Of a stretch of 64,000 bases of DNA, positions 1 to 9,336 are shown one piece after another. This DNA is from Roseomonas mucosa ATCC BAA-692 (GTDB lineage Bacteria > Pseudomonadota > Alphaproteobacteria > Acetobacterales > Acetobacteraceae): positions 124,001-188,000 of the forward strand of contig NZ_JHWD01000010.1 in the NCBI RefSeq assembly GCF_000622225.1, given 5' to 3'. Numbering within the stretch: the first letter of the stretch is position 1; each line of letters opens with the position of its first letter. The notes beneath the pieces are model-generated. The model saw only the letters and a program-made list of their open reading frames with translations. It searched no databases and was not told where the DNA came from. The translations under genes were made by a program, and so were the position numbers.

Positions 1-177
1 AGCCCGACCCTGACCCTGTTCGGCGCGGACAGCGATCCTGCGCTCACCGCGCCGCGCGGGGACAGGGCGGCGTCGCTGCAACGCCTGCCGCTGGACAGCC
101 TGGACCCCGCTGCCGTCATGACAGCCCTGCGCGGCCTGGACGTGCTGCCGGCACCGTCACCATCTGCCCCACCTTGA
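1..177 (+). CDS. C-terminal fragment of an unidentified protein (5' end outside window)
   Basis: An open frame runs from base 1 to a TGA at 175-177, giving 58 residues with the codon use of the surrounding genes. It begins [10 protein letters not shown] and ends with a proline-rich tail after [19 protein letters not shown]. The layout (LxLF, a low-complexity stretch, then a short helical segment LDPxxxxxALxxLxxL) is reminiscent of the extreme C-terminus of MutS mismatch-repair proteins, but the match is too short to name it. It ends 73 bases before thrS, in the same direction. Confidence 0.4.
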   Translation, partial: SPTLTLFGADSDPALTAPRGDRAASLQRLPLDSLDPAAVMTALRGLDVLPAPSPSAPP

Positions 178-250
178 CGTGTTGCGGGCGCGGTCCCAAA
201 GGTCGCGCCTTGTTTCACACCCCTCCCCACGCAAGGAACGGCCCGCGCCC

Positions 251-2206
251 ATGCCCGTGATCACTCTGCCCGACGGATCCACCCGTTCTTTCGACGGGGC
301 GGTGACGGGCACGACGGTCGCGGCCGCCATCGGTCCCGGCCTCGCCAAGGCGGCGCTCGCCATGGAGCTGGACGGGAAGCTGGTGGACCTCGCCACCCCG
401 GTCGAGGTGGATTCCAGCCTCCGCTTCGTCACCCGCAAGGACCCGGAGGCGCTGGAGCTGATCCGGCACGACGCGGCGCATGTGCTGGCCGAGGCGGTGC
501 AGGAGCTCTTCCCCGGCACCCAGGTCACCATCGGCCCGGCGATCGAGGACGGCTTCTACTACGATTTCGCCCGCAACGAGCCCTTCACCCCGGAGGACTT
601 CCCGGCGATCGAGGCGAAGATGCGCGAGATCGTCGCGCGCAACGCGGGCTTCGTGCGCGAGGTCTGGCCGCGCGAGGAAGCGATCCGCTTCTTCGAGGAG
701 AAGGGCGAGCGCTACAAGGCCGAGCTGATCCGTGACCTGCCGGCGGACGTGCCGATCAGCATCTACCGCCAGGGCGATTGGCTCGACCTCTGCCGCGGGC
801 CGCATATGCGCTCGACTGGCGATATCGGCTCCGCCTTCAAGCTGATGAAGGTGGCCGGGGCCTATTGGCGTGGCGACCACCGCAACGCCATGCTGTCCCG
901 CATCTACGCCACCGCCTGGCGCGACCAGAAGGAGCTGGATGCCTATCTGCTCCGGCTGGAGGAGGCCGAGCGCCGCGACCACCGCAAGATCGGCAAGGAG
1001 ATGGACCTCTTCCACCTCCAGGAGGAAGCGGTCGGCTCCATCTTCTGGCACCCGAAGGGCTGGAAGCTCTACCGGGCGCTGGAGGACTACATGCGCCGCC
1101 GGCTGGACGATGCGGACTACCAGGAGGTCCGCACCCCGCAGCTCGTGGACCGCAAGCTCTGGATCGCTTCCGGCCACTGGGAGAAGTTCCGCGAGAACAT
1201 GTTCATCGCGACCGTCGAGGACGAATCCGAGAAGGACCGCGTCCTCGCGCTGAAGCCGATGAACTGCCCCTGCCACGTGCAGATCTTCAACCAGGGCCTG
1301 CGCAGCTACCGCGAGCTGCCGCTGCGCATGGCCGAGTTCGGCGCCTGCCACCGCTACGAGCCCTCGGGCGCGCTGCACGGCATCATGCGGGTGCGCTCCT
1401 TCACCCAGGACGACGCGCACATCTTCTGCACCGAGGAGCAGATCGCGGGCGAGACGGTCAAGTTCGTGGCGCTGCTCTCCGCCATCTACCGCGACCTGGG
1501 CTTCGAGAACTTCCGGGTGAAGTTCTCCGACCGCCCGGGGAAGCGCGCCGGGACGGACGAGGTCTGGGACCACGCGGAAGGCGCGCTGCACGAGGCCTGC
1601 CGCATCGCCAATGTGGAATACGAGATGAACCCGGGGGAGGGCGCCTTCTACGGCCCGAAGCTGGAATTCGTGCTCCGCGACGCGATCGGCCGCGACTGGC
1701 AGTGCGGCACGCTGCAGGTGGATTTCGTGCTGCCGGAGCGCCTGGACGCCGAGTACGTGGCCGAGGACGGCAGCCGCAAGCGCCCGGTCATGCTGCACCG
1801 CGCCATCCTGGGCAGCTTCGAGCGCTTCATCGGCATCCTGATCGAGCAGCATGCCGGCCGCTTCCCGCTCTGGCTCGCGCCGGTGCAGGTGGTGGTGGCG
1901 ACCATCGTCAGCGATGCCGATGCCTATGCCGAGCAGGTGGGACAGGCGCTGCGTGCCGCCGGGCTCCGGGTGGAGCTCGACACGCGCAACGAGAAGATCA
2001 ACCGCAAGGTGGCGGACCATATTGCGGGCCGCGTGCCGCTGATGGTGGTGATCGGGCGGCGCGAGGCCGAGGAAGGGAAGATCGTGCTGCGCCGCCTGCC
2101 CGGGCGTGAACAGGAGACCCTGTCCCTGGACGAGGCCGTGGCGAAGCTGGCGGCGGAAGCCGCCCCGCCCGATGCCAAGCGCGAGAACATGGTTGCAGCG
2201 GCCTGA
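251..2206 (+). CDS. thrS: threonyl-tRNA synthetase
   Basis: Class II synthetase that charges tRNA-Thr in the cytoplasm. The 651-residue product has an N-terminal TGS domain (about 1-62), then the second additional (editing) domain with the HxxxH pair at H73 and H77 ([10 protein letters not shown]), the class II catalytic core with MNCPCH around 337-342 (C339 is the expected zinc ligand) and a C-terminal anticodon-binding domain from about residue 545. I chose ATG 251 over the upstream in-frame GTG at 179: AAGGAA lies 13 bases before it and the TGS domain starts directly after it. The length matches the family. Confidence 0.97.
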   Translation: MPVITLPDGSTRSFDGAVTGTTVAAAIGPGLAKAALAMELDGKLVDLATPVEVDSSLRFVTRKDPEALELIRHDAAHVLAEAVQELFPGTQVTIGPAIEDGFYYDFARNEPFTPEDFPAIEAKMREIVARNAGFVREVWPREEAIRFFEEKGERYKAELIRDLPADVPISIYRQGDWLDLCRGPHMRSTGDIGSAFKLMKVAGAYWRGDHRNAMLSRIYATAWRDQKELDAYLLRLEEAERRDHRKIGKEMDLFHLQEEAVGSIFWHPKGWKLYRALEDYMRRRLDDADYQEVRTPQLVDRKLWIASGHWEKFRENMFIATVEDESEKDRVLALKPMNCPCHVQIFNQGLRSYRELPLRMAEFGACHRYEPSGALHGIMRVRSFTQDDAHIFCTEEQIAGETVKFVALLSAIYRDLGFENFRVKFSDRPGKRAGTDEVWDHAEGALHEACRIANVEYEMNPGEGAFYGPKLEFVLRDAIGRDWQCGTLQVDFVLPERLDAEYVAEDGSRKRPVMLHRAILGSFERFIGILIEQHAGRFPLWLAPVQVVVATIVSDADAYAEQVGQALRAAGLRVELDTRNEKINRKVADHIAGRVPLMVVIGRREAEEGKIVLRRLPGREQETLSLDEAVAKLAAEAAPPDAKRENMVAAA

Positions 2207-2254
2207 GCCGCGCACCATAAAATCATCCCTACGAAACCGTAACAGGAGCTAACC

Positions 2255-2794
2255 CTGGCCCGAGGCCCTATTCCGAACCAGCTTCCCACCCGCGACGGTC
2301 CGCGGGTGAACGAGGATATCCGCGTCCCGCAGGTCCGCCTGATCGATCAGGACGGCGAGATGCTCGGCGTGATGAGCGCGCGCGAGGCCCTGCTGCGTGC
2401 CTATGATGTGGGAATGGATCTCCTGGAGATCAGCCCGAACGCCGATCCGCCGGTCTGCAAGATCACCGACTACGGCAAGTACAAGTACGAGCAGCAGAAG
2501 AAGGCCAACGAGGCCCGCAAGAAGCAGAAGGTCGTCGAGATCAAGGAGATCAAGGTACGGCCGAACATCGATGACCACGACTACGAGGTGAAGATGCGCG
2601 CCGCGCGCTCCTTCATCGAGGAAGGCGACAAGGTCAAGGTGACGCTTCGTTTCCGCGGCCGCGAGATGGCGCACCAGGATCTGGGTGCCAAGGTGCTGGA
2701 GCGGATCCGGACCGAGCTGGGCGACACCGTGAAGGTGGAATCCATGCCGCGCCTGGAGAACCGCCAGATGATCATGGTCCTGGCACCGAAGTAG
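2255..2794 (+). CDS. infC: translation initiation factor IF-3, apparent CTG start
   Basis: IF-3 binds the 30S subunit, prevents premature subunit joining and checks the initiation codon. From a CTG at 2255 the product is 179 residues: N-terminal domain with [11 protein letters not shown] and [13 protein letters not shown], lysine-rich linker helix, then the C-terminal domain ([21 protein letters not shown]). The first conventional start, GTG at 2306, would delete [17 protein letters not shown], part of which is typical of IF-3 N-termini. AGGAG at 2244-2248 is six bases before the CTG. An in-frame ATT at 2270 is much further from this SD. A non-canonical start fits the autogenous control known for infC in E. 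coli. rpmI and rplT do not follow here. Confidence 0.93.
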   Translation: MARGPIPNQLPTRDGPRVNEDIRVPQVRLIDQDGEMLGVMSAREALLRAYDVGMDLLEISPNADPPVCKITDYGKYKYEQQKKANEARKKQKVVEIKEIKVRPNIDDHDYEVKMRAARSFIEEGDKVKVTLRFRGREMAHQDLGAKVLERIRTELGDTVKVESMPRLENRQMIMVLAPK

Positions 2795-3102
2795 GATCTG
2801 CTGCGCCGCTCCGGAGGTTCCTCCTTCCGGCTGGCGCGTTCCCATGGGGCGATCCGGTTCCGGCTCGCCCATTCCGGCTGGCGGTGGGCTTCGCGGCCCG
2901 GCCACCTGGCCGCGCTTGCGCCATCGGCGGCGCCTCGCGCGGCATGTCGGGCCGGGCGCCGCGCACCGATGGAAAAAAAGGCGGCCCGGCATGGTCAGCC
3001 GAAGCGGGGATGACGCGTTCCCGCCCTGACCGGCCGGCGTGCCCCGGGCTTGCGGCCCATCGCCGGCTGACGGAGTTTGTGCCGGCAAGGTGAGGGAGCC
3101 GC
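2795..3102. other. intergenic region, no gene seen
   Basis: 308 bases between infC and the ABC exporter. Just after the infC stop there is an imperfect hairpin (CCGGAGG and CCTCC arms near 2811-2824) without a T-run. No open frame has a convincing start and SD, and no rpmI or rplT is present. The SD of the next gene (GAGGGAG) lies at the right edge. Confidence 0.5.
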
Positions 3103-4887
3103 ATGCATTTCATCCGCCTCTACGCCAGGGTGCTGGGTCTCCTGGCGCCAGACAAATGGGTCGCGATCGGCCTCGCCTTCTCCGCTCTGGCCCTGGCCGG
3201 GCTGCAGTTCCTGGAGCCTGTCCTGTTCGGGCGGGTGGTGGACGTCCTTTCCGCCTCCGGCCGCCTGCCCGCCAGCGAGATCTGGCGCCAGGCCATGGCC
3301 TTGCTGGTGGTCTGGGGGGCGGTGGGCCTCACCGGGATCGCGGCGAATGTCGCGACCTCGCTGCTGGCGGACCGGATGTCGCACCGGAACCGGCTGGTCT
3401 CGATGCACCGCTTCTTCCAGCACGTGCTGTCGCTGCCGCTGTCCTTCCATGGCGACACGCAGTCCGGCCGGATCATGAAGATCATGCTCTCCGGCTCGGA
3501 CAAGCTGTTCTCGCTCTGGCTGGGCTTCTTCCGCGAGCACCTGATGACCTTCCTCTCGGCCATCGTGCTCCTGCCCCTGACCCTCTTCCTGAACTGGCGC
3601 CTGGGCCTGCTGCTCATGGCCCTGGTGGTGATCTTCGTCACCGTCTCGATCTTCGTGATCAAGCGCACCCAGGCGGCGCAGGAGCATGTGGAGAAGCTCC
3701 ATTCCGGCCTCGCGGGCAATGTGCAGGATGCGCTGTCGAACGTGACGGTGGTGCAGGCCTTCACCCGGATCAATGCCGAGACCCGGGCCTTCGGCGACAC
3801 CATCCAGCAGGTCCTGGCGCACCAGTTCCCGGTGCTGAACTGGTGGGCGGTGGTGACGGTGATGACCCGCGCCTGCTCCACCATCTGCATCATCCTGATC
3901 TTCCTGCTCGGCACCTGGCTGCACATGCGGGGGCAGGCGACGGTGGGCGAGATCGTCTCCTTCATGGGCTTCGCCAACATGCTGATCTCCCGCATGGAGG
4001 GCGCGGTGGCCTTCGCCTCGCAGACCGTGCTGCAGATGCCCGCCCTGGCGGAGATGTTCGCCGTGCTGGATGCCCGCTCCTCCGTGCCGGAGAAGCCGAA
4101 CGCCGTCGATATCGTCCAGGCGAAGGGCGAGGTGCGCTTCGAGAACGTGGCCTTCGGCTATCCGGGCGGTCCGCTGATCCTCAAGGACGTCTCCTTCACC
4201 GCGCCGCAGGGCCGCACCCTGGCCCTGGTCGGCCAGACCGGCGCCGGCAAGTCCACCGCCATGTCGCTGCTCCAGCGGCTCTGGGACCCGGTCTCCGGCC
4301 GGATCACCCTGGATGGGCACGACCTGCGGGACATCTCGCTGAATTCGCTGCGCGGCAATATCGGCGTGGTCTTCCAGGATTCGATGCTGTTCAACCGCAC
4401 CATCCGCGAGAACCTGCTGATCGGCCGGCCCGACGCGACGCAGGAGCAGATCGAGCACGCCTGCCGCATGGCCGAGGCGCACGACTTCATCATGCGCCAG
4501 CCCCAGGGCTACGAAACGCTCATCGGCGAGCGTGGCAGCACGCTCTCGGGCGGGCAGAAGCAGCGCCTTTCCATCGCCCGCGCGCTGCTGAAGGATCCGC
4601 CGGTGCTGATCCTGGACGAGGCGACGAGCGCACTCGACACCGCCACCGAGGCCCGGGTGCAGAAGGCGCTGAAGGCCCTGATGGCGGGGCGTACCACCTT
4701 CATCATCGCCCACCGGCTTTCCACCGTCCGGGACGCGGACGAGATCATGGTGTTCGATTCCGGCTACATCACGGAACGCGGCACCTTTGACGAGCTGGTG
4801 GCGCTGAACGGCCGCTTCGCCGAGCTGGTGAAGACCCAGCTCGCCGGGACCGCCCCGGTGAGCCAGCCGGCCCCGGTGCCGGCCTGA
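3103..4887 (+). CDS. NdvA/ChvA-type glucan ABC exporter (fused permease and ATPase)
   Basis: A half-transporter of 594 residues, expected to work as a homodimer in the inner membrane. Residues about 20-300 hold the transmembrane domain; the ATPase follows with Walker A GQTGAGKST near 377-385, signature LSGGQKQR near 480, Walker B VLILDEATSALD near 501 and the switch HRLS. The opening (FIRLYARVLGLL, FLEPVLFGRVVD) is characteristic of the cyclic beta-1,2-glucan exporters NdvA/ChvA. No glucan synthase gene lies nearby, so the substrate is inferred from family resemblance only. GAGGGAG precedes the ATG. Confidence 0.85.
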   Translation: MHFIRLYARVLGLLAPDKWVAIGLAFSALALAGLQFLEPVLFGRVVDVLSASGRLPASEIWRQAMALLVVWGAVGLTGIAANVATSLLADRMSHRNRLVSMHRFFQHVLSLPLSFHGDTQSGRIMKIMLSGSDKLFSLWLGFFREHLMTFLSAIVLLPLTLFLNWRLGLLLMALVVIFVTVSIFVIKRTQAAQEHVEKLHSGLAGNVQDALSNVTVVQAFTRINAETRAFGDTIQQVLAHQFPVLNWWAVVTVMTRACSTICIILIFLLGTWLHMRGQATVGEIVSFMGFANMLISRMEGAVAFASQTVLQMPALAEMFAVLDARSSVPEKPNAVDIVQAKGEVRFENVAFGYPGGPLILKDVSFTAPQGRTLALVGQTGAGKSTAMSLLQRLWDPVSGRITLDGHDLRDISLNSLRGNIGVVFQDSMLFNRTIRENLLIGRPDATQEQIEHACRMAEAHDFIMRQPQGYETLIGERGSTLSGGQKQRLSIARALLKDPPVLILDEATSALDTATEARVQKALKALMAGRTTFIIAHRLSTVRDADEIMVFDSGYITERGTFDELVALNGRFAELVKTQLAGTAPVSQPAPVPA

Positions 4888-4960
4888 AAGGGCCGTGCGG
4901 GGCGAGCCTCCCTCCGCCCCGCCGCTTGCCGGGATCACCCCGGAGGGAGGCCGGAACACG

Positions 4961-4993
4961 AAAAAGCCGCCACGGACCCGTGGCGGCTTTTTC
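4961..4993. terminator. bidirectional Rho-independent terminator
   Basis: GCCGCCACGG and CCGTGGCGGC form a 10-bp stem around a 2-3 base loop, flanked by AAAAA on the left and TTTTT on the right. It lies between the convergent ABC exporter and secreted-repeat genes and can serve both. Confidence 0.9.
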
Positions 4994-5043
4994 TTCTCCC
5001 GCTGGTTCCCCTTCCCGCGAGGCAGGAAGGGGGTGGCCCCCGA

Positions 5044-5508
5044 TTACTGCACGAGACGCAGGGTGCCGTCGGGGCCGCGTTCATAGACGCCGCCACCCCC
5101 GAGATAGGCGCCGTTGCTGGCACTGCGACCGGTCGTGTGGCCGCGATTGCCACGCAGATGCGCCGGGCCGGTGCCGGGGCCGCCCTCCACCGCCGAGGAA
5201 CCGGCGCCGCTGACATCCCGCGGCGTCGATCCCGGGGCGGCATAGGTGGTGCCGGTCCGGTTCATCTGGGGGCTGTTGACGCGTGAGGAGCCGGCGTCGC
5301 TGTTGTCGCGCGGCGTGGAGCCATAGCCGGGACGGCTCGTTGCCGGCCGGTTCAGCATCGGCGTATCGACGCCGGAGGAACCTGCGCCGCTGTTGTCGCG
5401 GGGCGTGGCGCCCGGCCGGGCCTGGGTGTCCGGCATCGACTGTGCCGAGGCAGCACCGGCCCCGAGGGCCAAGGCCAGGGCGCAGGCCGAGAGCAAGGTC
5501 TTGTTCAT
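5044..5508 (-). CDS. small secreted protein with three 30-residue repeats
   Basis: A 154-residue protein of unknown function. A clear Sec signal peptide (MNKTLLSACALALALGAGAASA, likely cleavage after residue 22) is followed by a Gly/Ser/Pro/Arg-rich mature region. The core TPRD(N/V)S(G/D)AGSS begins at residues 35, 65 and 95, an exact 30-residue period; the spacers are more diverged (MLNRP, QMNRTG). The C-terminus GGGVYERGPDGTLRLVQ is distinct. There are no cysteines in the mature chain and no membrane anchor, so it is probably a periplasmic or exported disordered protein. Confidence 0.75.
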   Translation of the reverse strand: MNKTLLSACALALALGAGAASAQSMPDTQARPGATPRDNSGAGSSGVDTPMLNRPATSRPGYGSTPRDNSDAGSSRVNSPQMNRTGTTYAAPGSTPRDVSGAGSSAVEGGPGTGPAHLRGNRGHTTGRSASNGAYLGGGGVYERGPDGTLRLVQ

Positions 5509-5721
5509 TGTTGGTCTCCTTGGGCAGACCCTGTGGAGAAGTGATTCCCCTGCGTTTCAGGGTCCTTCTTCTCCCGGCTGGTCTCCCCGGCTTAACGGAG
5601 ACTTTGCCGGCAAGTTGCGGTCACCTCATCGCGCCACGAGACGGGCAAGAAGTCCGGCCGGGCATTTCGGCGGCCAAGTTCCCGCCCGGCTTCCGGTGGC
5701 GAGGACTTCGGCTCCTGTTCT

Positions 5722-6627
5722 TCAGCCGCGGTCCCAGAGCCGGGCGGCGCCGAAGACGCCCGAACTGTCCCCGTGCTTCGCCTGCACGATGTTGATCCGG
5801 CGAGAATCCCCGAAGATCCAGGGTTCCATCAGGCGCGGCACCTCGTGGTAGCAGTGCTCCAGATTCGAGACGCCGCCGCCGAGCACGATCACGTCCGGGT
5901 CCAGCATGTTCGTCAGGTTGGCCAGGGCCCGGGCCAGCCGGTCGGCGTGGCGCTCCAGCCCGGCACGGGCGATGGCATCGCCGGCGGCGGCCTGCTCGCC
6001 GATCGCGGAGGCGTCCCGGTGGCCGGGACCATAGGTGTCGATGGCCAGGCCGGGGCCGGAAAGATAGGTCTCCAGGCAGTTCGGGTTGCCGCACCAGCAA
6101 TGGGTGCCCGGCATCTCCTCGGCGCGCATCCAGGGCAGGGGGGTGTGCCCCCATTCGCCGGCGATCCGGTTTGGACCGTCCAGCGGATAGCCGTTCACCA
6201 CGATGCCGGCGCCGCAGCCCGTGCCCAGGATCACCGCGAAGACGACCGGATAGCCCCGGCCCGCCCCGTCGGCGGCCTCGCTCATCGCCAGGCAGTTGGC
6301 GTCGTTCATGACCCGGACCTCGCGGCCGATGGCATTGGCCAGATCGACGTCGAGCGGATGCCCGTTCATCTCCTGCGTGTTGGCGTTCCGCACCAGGCCG
6401 GTATGGGGGCTGATGCTGCCCGGGATGCCGATGCCGATGGTCGGCCTCGCATCGGTGCCCTGGAACTCCGCCTGCGCCTCCGCCACCAGCGCGGCGATGT
6501 TGTTCACGATGTCGTCATAGGCCCGGGGTGTCGGCCTGCGCCTGCGAAGGCGCACGCGGCCATCCTCGTCCAGGGCGACGATCTCCGTCTTCGTGCCACC
6601 CAGATCCACGCCAAGCTTGATGCGCAT
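5722..6627 (-). CDS. ROK-family sugar kinase (fructokinase or N-acetylhexosamine kinase type)
   Basis: ATP-dependent hexose kinase of 301 residues. It opens with the phosphate-binding motif LGVDLGGTKTEIVALD, has GCGAGIVVNG in mid-protein, and carries the ROK zinc signature as CWCGNPNCLETYLSG. That cysteine cluster is closest to bacterial Mak/fructokinase and NagK proteins. I placed the start at ATG 6627 (MRIKLGVDLGG) because the in-frame extension upstream is arginine-rich and unlike the family. It is divergent from the TusA-like gene. The substrate cannot be fixed from sequence alone. Confidence 0.85.
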   Translation of the reverse strand: MRIKLGVDLGGTKTEIVALDEDGRVRLRRRRPTPRAYDDIVNNIAALVAEAQAEFQGTDARPTIGIGIPGSISPHTGLVRNANTQEMNGHPLDVDLANAIGREVRVMNDANCLAMSEAADGAGRGYPVVFAVILGTGCGAGIVVNGYPLDGPNRIAGEWGHTPLPWMRAEEMPGTHCWCGNPNCLETYLSGPGLAIDTYGPGHRDASAIGEQAAAGDAIARAGLERHADRLARALANLTNMLDPDVIVLGGGVSNLEHCYHEVPRLMEPWIFGDSRRINIVQAKHGDSSGVFGAARLWDRG

Positions 6628-6873
6628 GACCAGCCTCGTTCTCCTGCCCCGGAGGCTGCGGCAAGACGGGGAGGCCGGCAAGCGGGACCGCGTGCCGCCG
6701 GGGCACCCCGCCGGTGGTCATGGAAGCGGGACGTGACGCGGGGCACGGAGCCGGGCAGAGAGGGGCGCGACAGGGACCACAGCCGGACACAGTCCGGTGA
6801 CCGGCCCGGCCGGAAGGCCCGGCGGGTTCCGCCGTGCTGGACAGCCTGGCGCTGGAGTGATGGAATTGCGACG

Positions 6874-7125
6874 ATGAGCGAGACGGTGCTCGACGTGAAG
6901 GGGCTGAGCTGCCCCCTGCCGGTGCTGAAGGCGAACAAGGCCCTTCGATCCCTGCCTGCCGGGGCACGGCTGACGGTGCTGGCCACGGACCCGGCCAGCG
7001 TCAAGGATTTCCAGGCCTATGCCCGGGAGACCGGCCATGCGCTCGTCAGCTTCAGCGAGGGGGCGGGCCTGTACCGCTTCACGCTGCGAAAGCGGAAGGA
7101 CACGGTCGCGTCCGAAGCCGGCTGA
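6874..7125 (+). CDS. TusA/SirA-like sulfurtransferase
   Basis: An 83-residue single-domain protein of the TusA family. Members carry a persulfide on the cysteine of a CPxP motif and pass sulfur to tRNA thiolation, molybdenum cofactor or other acceptors. Here the motif is complete: VKGLSCPLPVLKANKAL, with C about 13 residues from the start, followed by the typical LATDPASVKDFQAYARETGH. The ATG at 6874 gives the canonical length. No TusBCD/E partner lies nearby, so a specific tRNA role is not claimed. Confidence 0.85.
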   Translation: MSETVLDVKGLSCPLPVLKANKALRSLPAGARLTVLATDPASVKDFQAYARETGHALVSFSEGAGLYRFTLRKRKDTVASEAG

Positions 7126-7194
7126 CCCGGCGCGGGAGGGGGGCCGGCCCAGGGGGACAGACCGCCGGGGCCGGGGCAGGGGGAAGAAGAACAA

Positions 7195-8124
7195 GTGGAT
7201 CTTCTGTTGCTGACGCACCGGGCATGCCTGGGTCACGACATGGGCTTCGAGGCCATGGAACGCCCGGCGCGCCTGCGCGTGGTGCTGGAGGCGCTGGAGG
7301 CGCAGTGCTTCTCGATGCTGGCGCGGGAGGAAGCGCCCCGTGCGACGCGCGAGCAGCTGATGCGCGTGCATCCGGCCAGCTATGTGGACACCATCCTGGC
7401 GACGCGGCCCGAAGGCGACGGGCATGTGGTGATCGACGGCGACACGGCCATGGGCTCGGGCAGCGCCGAGGCCGCGCTGCACGCCGCCGGGGCCGGAATC
7501 GCCGCCGTGGATGCGGTGATGCGCGGCGAGTTCGCCAGGGCCTTCTGCGCCGTGCGGCCGCCTGGGCACCATGCGGAGCCCGCGCGGGCCATGGGCTTCT
7601 GCCTCTTCTCGAACATCGCCGTCGCGGCCCGCCACGCCCAGGAGGTGCACGGCGCGGGACGGGTGGCGATCCTGGATTTTGACGTGCACCACGGCAACGG
7701 CACCCAGGCGGTGTTCGAGCGCGATCCCAGCGTCTTCTTCGCCTCCTCGCACCAGATGCCGCTCTATCCCGGCACCGGCGCCGCGAGCGAGCGCGGCATG
7801 GGCAATATCCTCAATGTCGCCCTGCCGCCGGGCGCCAAGGGCGACGAGTTCCGGGCCGCCTGGTCGGAGCGTATCCTGCCCGCGGTGGAAGGCTTCTCCC
7901 CCGGCCTCATCCTGGTCTCGGCGGGCTTCGACGCCCATGCCCGCGACCCGCTGGCCCATCTCCGCCTGACGGAAGCGGATTTCGCCTGGGTGACCGGCGA
8001 AATTTGCGCGGTTGCAAGGCGGGTCTGCGGTGGGCGGGTGGTATCCATGCTCGAAGGCGGCTACGACCTGGACGCGCTGGCCCGTTCCGTGGCCGCGCAT
8101 GTGCGGGCCCTGATGGATGCCTGA
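7195..8124 (+). CDS. histone deacetylase family protein
   Basis: A 309-residue arginase/deacetylase-fold enzyme of the class that includes acetoin-utilisation AcuC-like and acetylpolyamine deacetylases. Metal and catalytic motifs are intact: VRPPGHHAEP (tandem His), LDFDVHHGNGTQ (Asp and His metal ligands) and SAGFDAHARDPL (third metal Asp). The GTG at 7195 is preceded by GGGGGAAG. The order deacetylase, xseB, ispA, dxs, tlyA recurs in alphaproteobacteria, so this copy belongs to that conserved block; its substrate is unknown. Confidence 0.88.
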   Translation: MDLLLLTHRACLGHDMGFEAMERPARLRVVLEALEAQCFSMLAREEAPRATREQLMRVHPASYVDTILATRPEGDGHVVIDGDTAMGSGSAEAALHAAGAGIAAVDAVMRGEFARAFCAVRPPGHHAEPARAMGFCLFSNIAVAARHAQEVHGAGRVAILDFDVHHGNGTQAVFERDPSVFFASSHQMPLYPGTGAASERGMGNILNVALPPGAKGDEFRAAWSERILPAVEGFSPGLILVSAGFDAHARDPLAHLRLTEADFAWVTGEICAVARRVCGGRVVSMLEGGYDLDALARSVAAHVRALMDA

Positions 8125-8163
8125 GACATGGATAACGGGGACCGGCTTCTGGAAACGAGGTTC

Positions 8164-8403
8164 ATGAACGACACGTCGCCCGTGGTGGAAACGCTTTCCT
8201 TCGAGGAGGCGCTGCGCGAGCTCGAGGAGATCGTCCGCAGCCTGGAGCGCGGCGATGCTTCCCTGGAGACGGCGATCGCCAGCTACACCCGCGGCACCGC
8301 CCTGCGGGCCCATTGCGAGCGGAAGCTGAACGAGGCGGAGCAGCGCGTGCAGGCGATCGTCCCCGGCCCCAACGGCCCGTCGCTGCGGGAGATCGAGGAA
8401 TGA
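8164..8403 (+). CDS. xseB: exodeoxyribonuclease VII small subunit
   Basis: A 79-residue helical subunit of exonuclease VII, which partners XseA in degrading single-stranded DNA. SFEEALRELEEIVRSLERGDASLETAIASYTRG is the family signature. ATG 8164 gives the normal family length; an in-frame ATG at 8128 would add 12 residues and has no SD. The last codon and stop (AATGA) overlap the ispA start by four bases, suggesting translational coupling. xseA is not in the window. Confidence 0.92.
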   Translation: MNDTSPVVETLSFEEALRELEEIVRSLERGDASLETAIASYTRGTALRAHCERKLNEAEQRVQAIVPGPNGPSLREIEE

Positions 8404-9311
8404 GCGGCCAGGCCATGCCGACATCCCTGACCATGGCGCTCACCGCCGCGCAGGGGGAGATCGAGCAGGCGCTCGACATCCTGCTGCCGCGCGAGGAAGG
8501 GCGGGAGGCGCCGCTCTTCGCCGCGATGCGCTATGCCGCCATGGGCGGAGGCAAGCGGATGCGGGGCTTCCTGGTGCTGGAGGGCGCGCGGCAGTTCAAC
8601 GTCGCCCGCGCCTCCGCGCTGCGCGTCGCCGCCGCCATCGAGATGCTGCACGCCTATTCGCTGGTGCATGACGACCTGCCCGCGATGGACGACGACGACC
8701 TCCGCCGCGGCAAGCCCACCGTCCACAAGCAGTGGGACGAGGCCACCGCCATCCTGGTCGGCGACGCGTTGCAGACCCAGGCCTTCGCCGTGCTGGCGGC
8801 GCCCGACACGCATCCCGATCCGGCGGTGCGGGCGGAGCTCTGCCTGCACCTGGCCCTGGCCTCCGGCGCGCGCGGCATGGTGGGCGGGCAGATGCTCGAC
8901 ATCCTGGCCGAAAGCGCCACGGAGCCCATGACCCAGGCCGAGATCGGGCGGCTGCAACTGCTCAAGACCGGCAAGCTGATCGAGTTCTCGGCCGAGGCCG
9001 GCGCGATCCTGGGCAAGGCGCCCGCCGCGCAGCGCATGGTGCTCTGCTCCTACGGGCACGATGTCGGCGCCGCCTTCCAGATCGCCGACGACCTGCTGGA
9101 CGCCACCGCCACGGTGGAGGAGGCGGGCAAGGCCACCGGCAAGGATGCCGGTGCGGGCAAGGCCACCCTGGTCAGCCTGCTCGGCCTCGAACGCGCCCAG
9201 GTCCAGGCCGAACGCCTCGTCGCCCAGGCGCGGCGGCATCTCGACAGCTTCGGGGAGAAGGCGGAACTTCTGCGCCAGCTCGCCGACTACGCGATCCAGC
9301 GTAGGAACTGA
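8400..9311 (+). CDS. ispA: geranyl/farnesyl diphosphate synthase
   Basis: Trans-polyprenyl synthase of 303 residues that condenses IPP with DMAPP and GPP to short-chain prenyl diphosphates. The first aspartate-rich motif is [14 protein letters not shown] and the second is [17 protein letters not shown] binds IPP. The four-base ATGA overlap with xseB fixes the start. It lies 25 bases upstream of dxs, which supplies precursor to the same pathway. Confidence 0.93.
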   Translation: MSGQAMPTSLTMALTAAQGEIEQALDILLPREEGREAPLFAAMRYAAMGGGKRMRGFLVLEGARQFNVARASALRVAAAIEMLHAYSLVHDDLPAMDDDDLRRGKPTVHKQWDEATAILVGDALQTQAFAVLAAPDTHPDPAVRAELCLHLALASGARGMVGGQMLDILAESATEPMTQAEIGRLQLLKTGKLIEFSAEAGAILGKAPAAQRMVLCSYGHDVGAAFQIADDLLDATATVEEAGKATGKDAGAGKATLVSLLGLERAQVQAERLVAQARRHLDSFGEKAELLRQLADYAIQRRN

Positions 9312-9336
9312 CACCATCCACGCGGCCGGAGGACCC

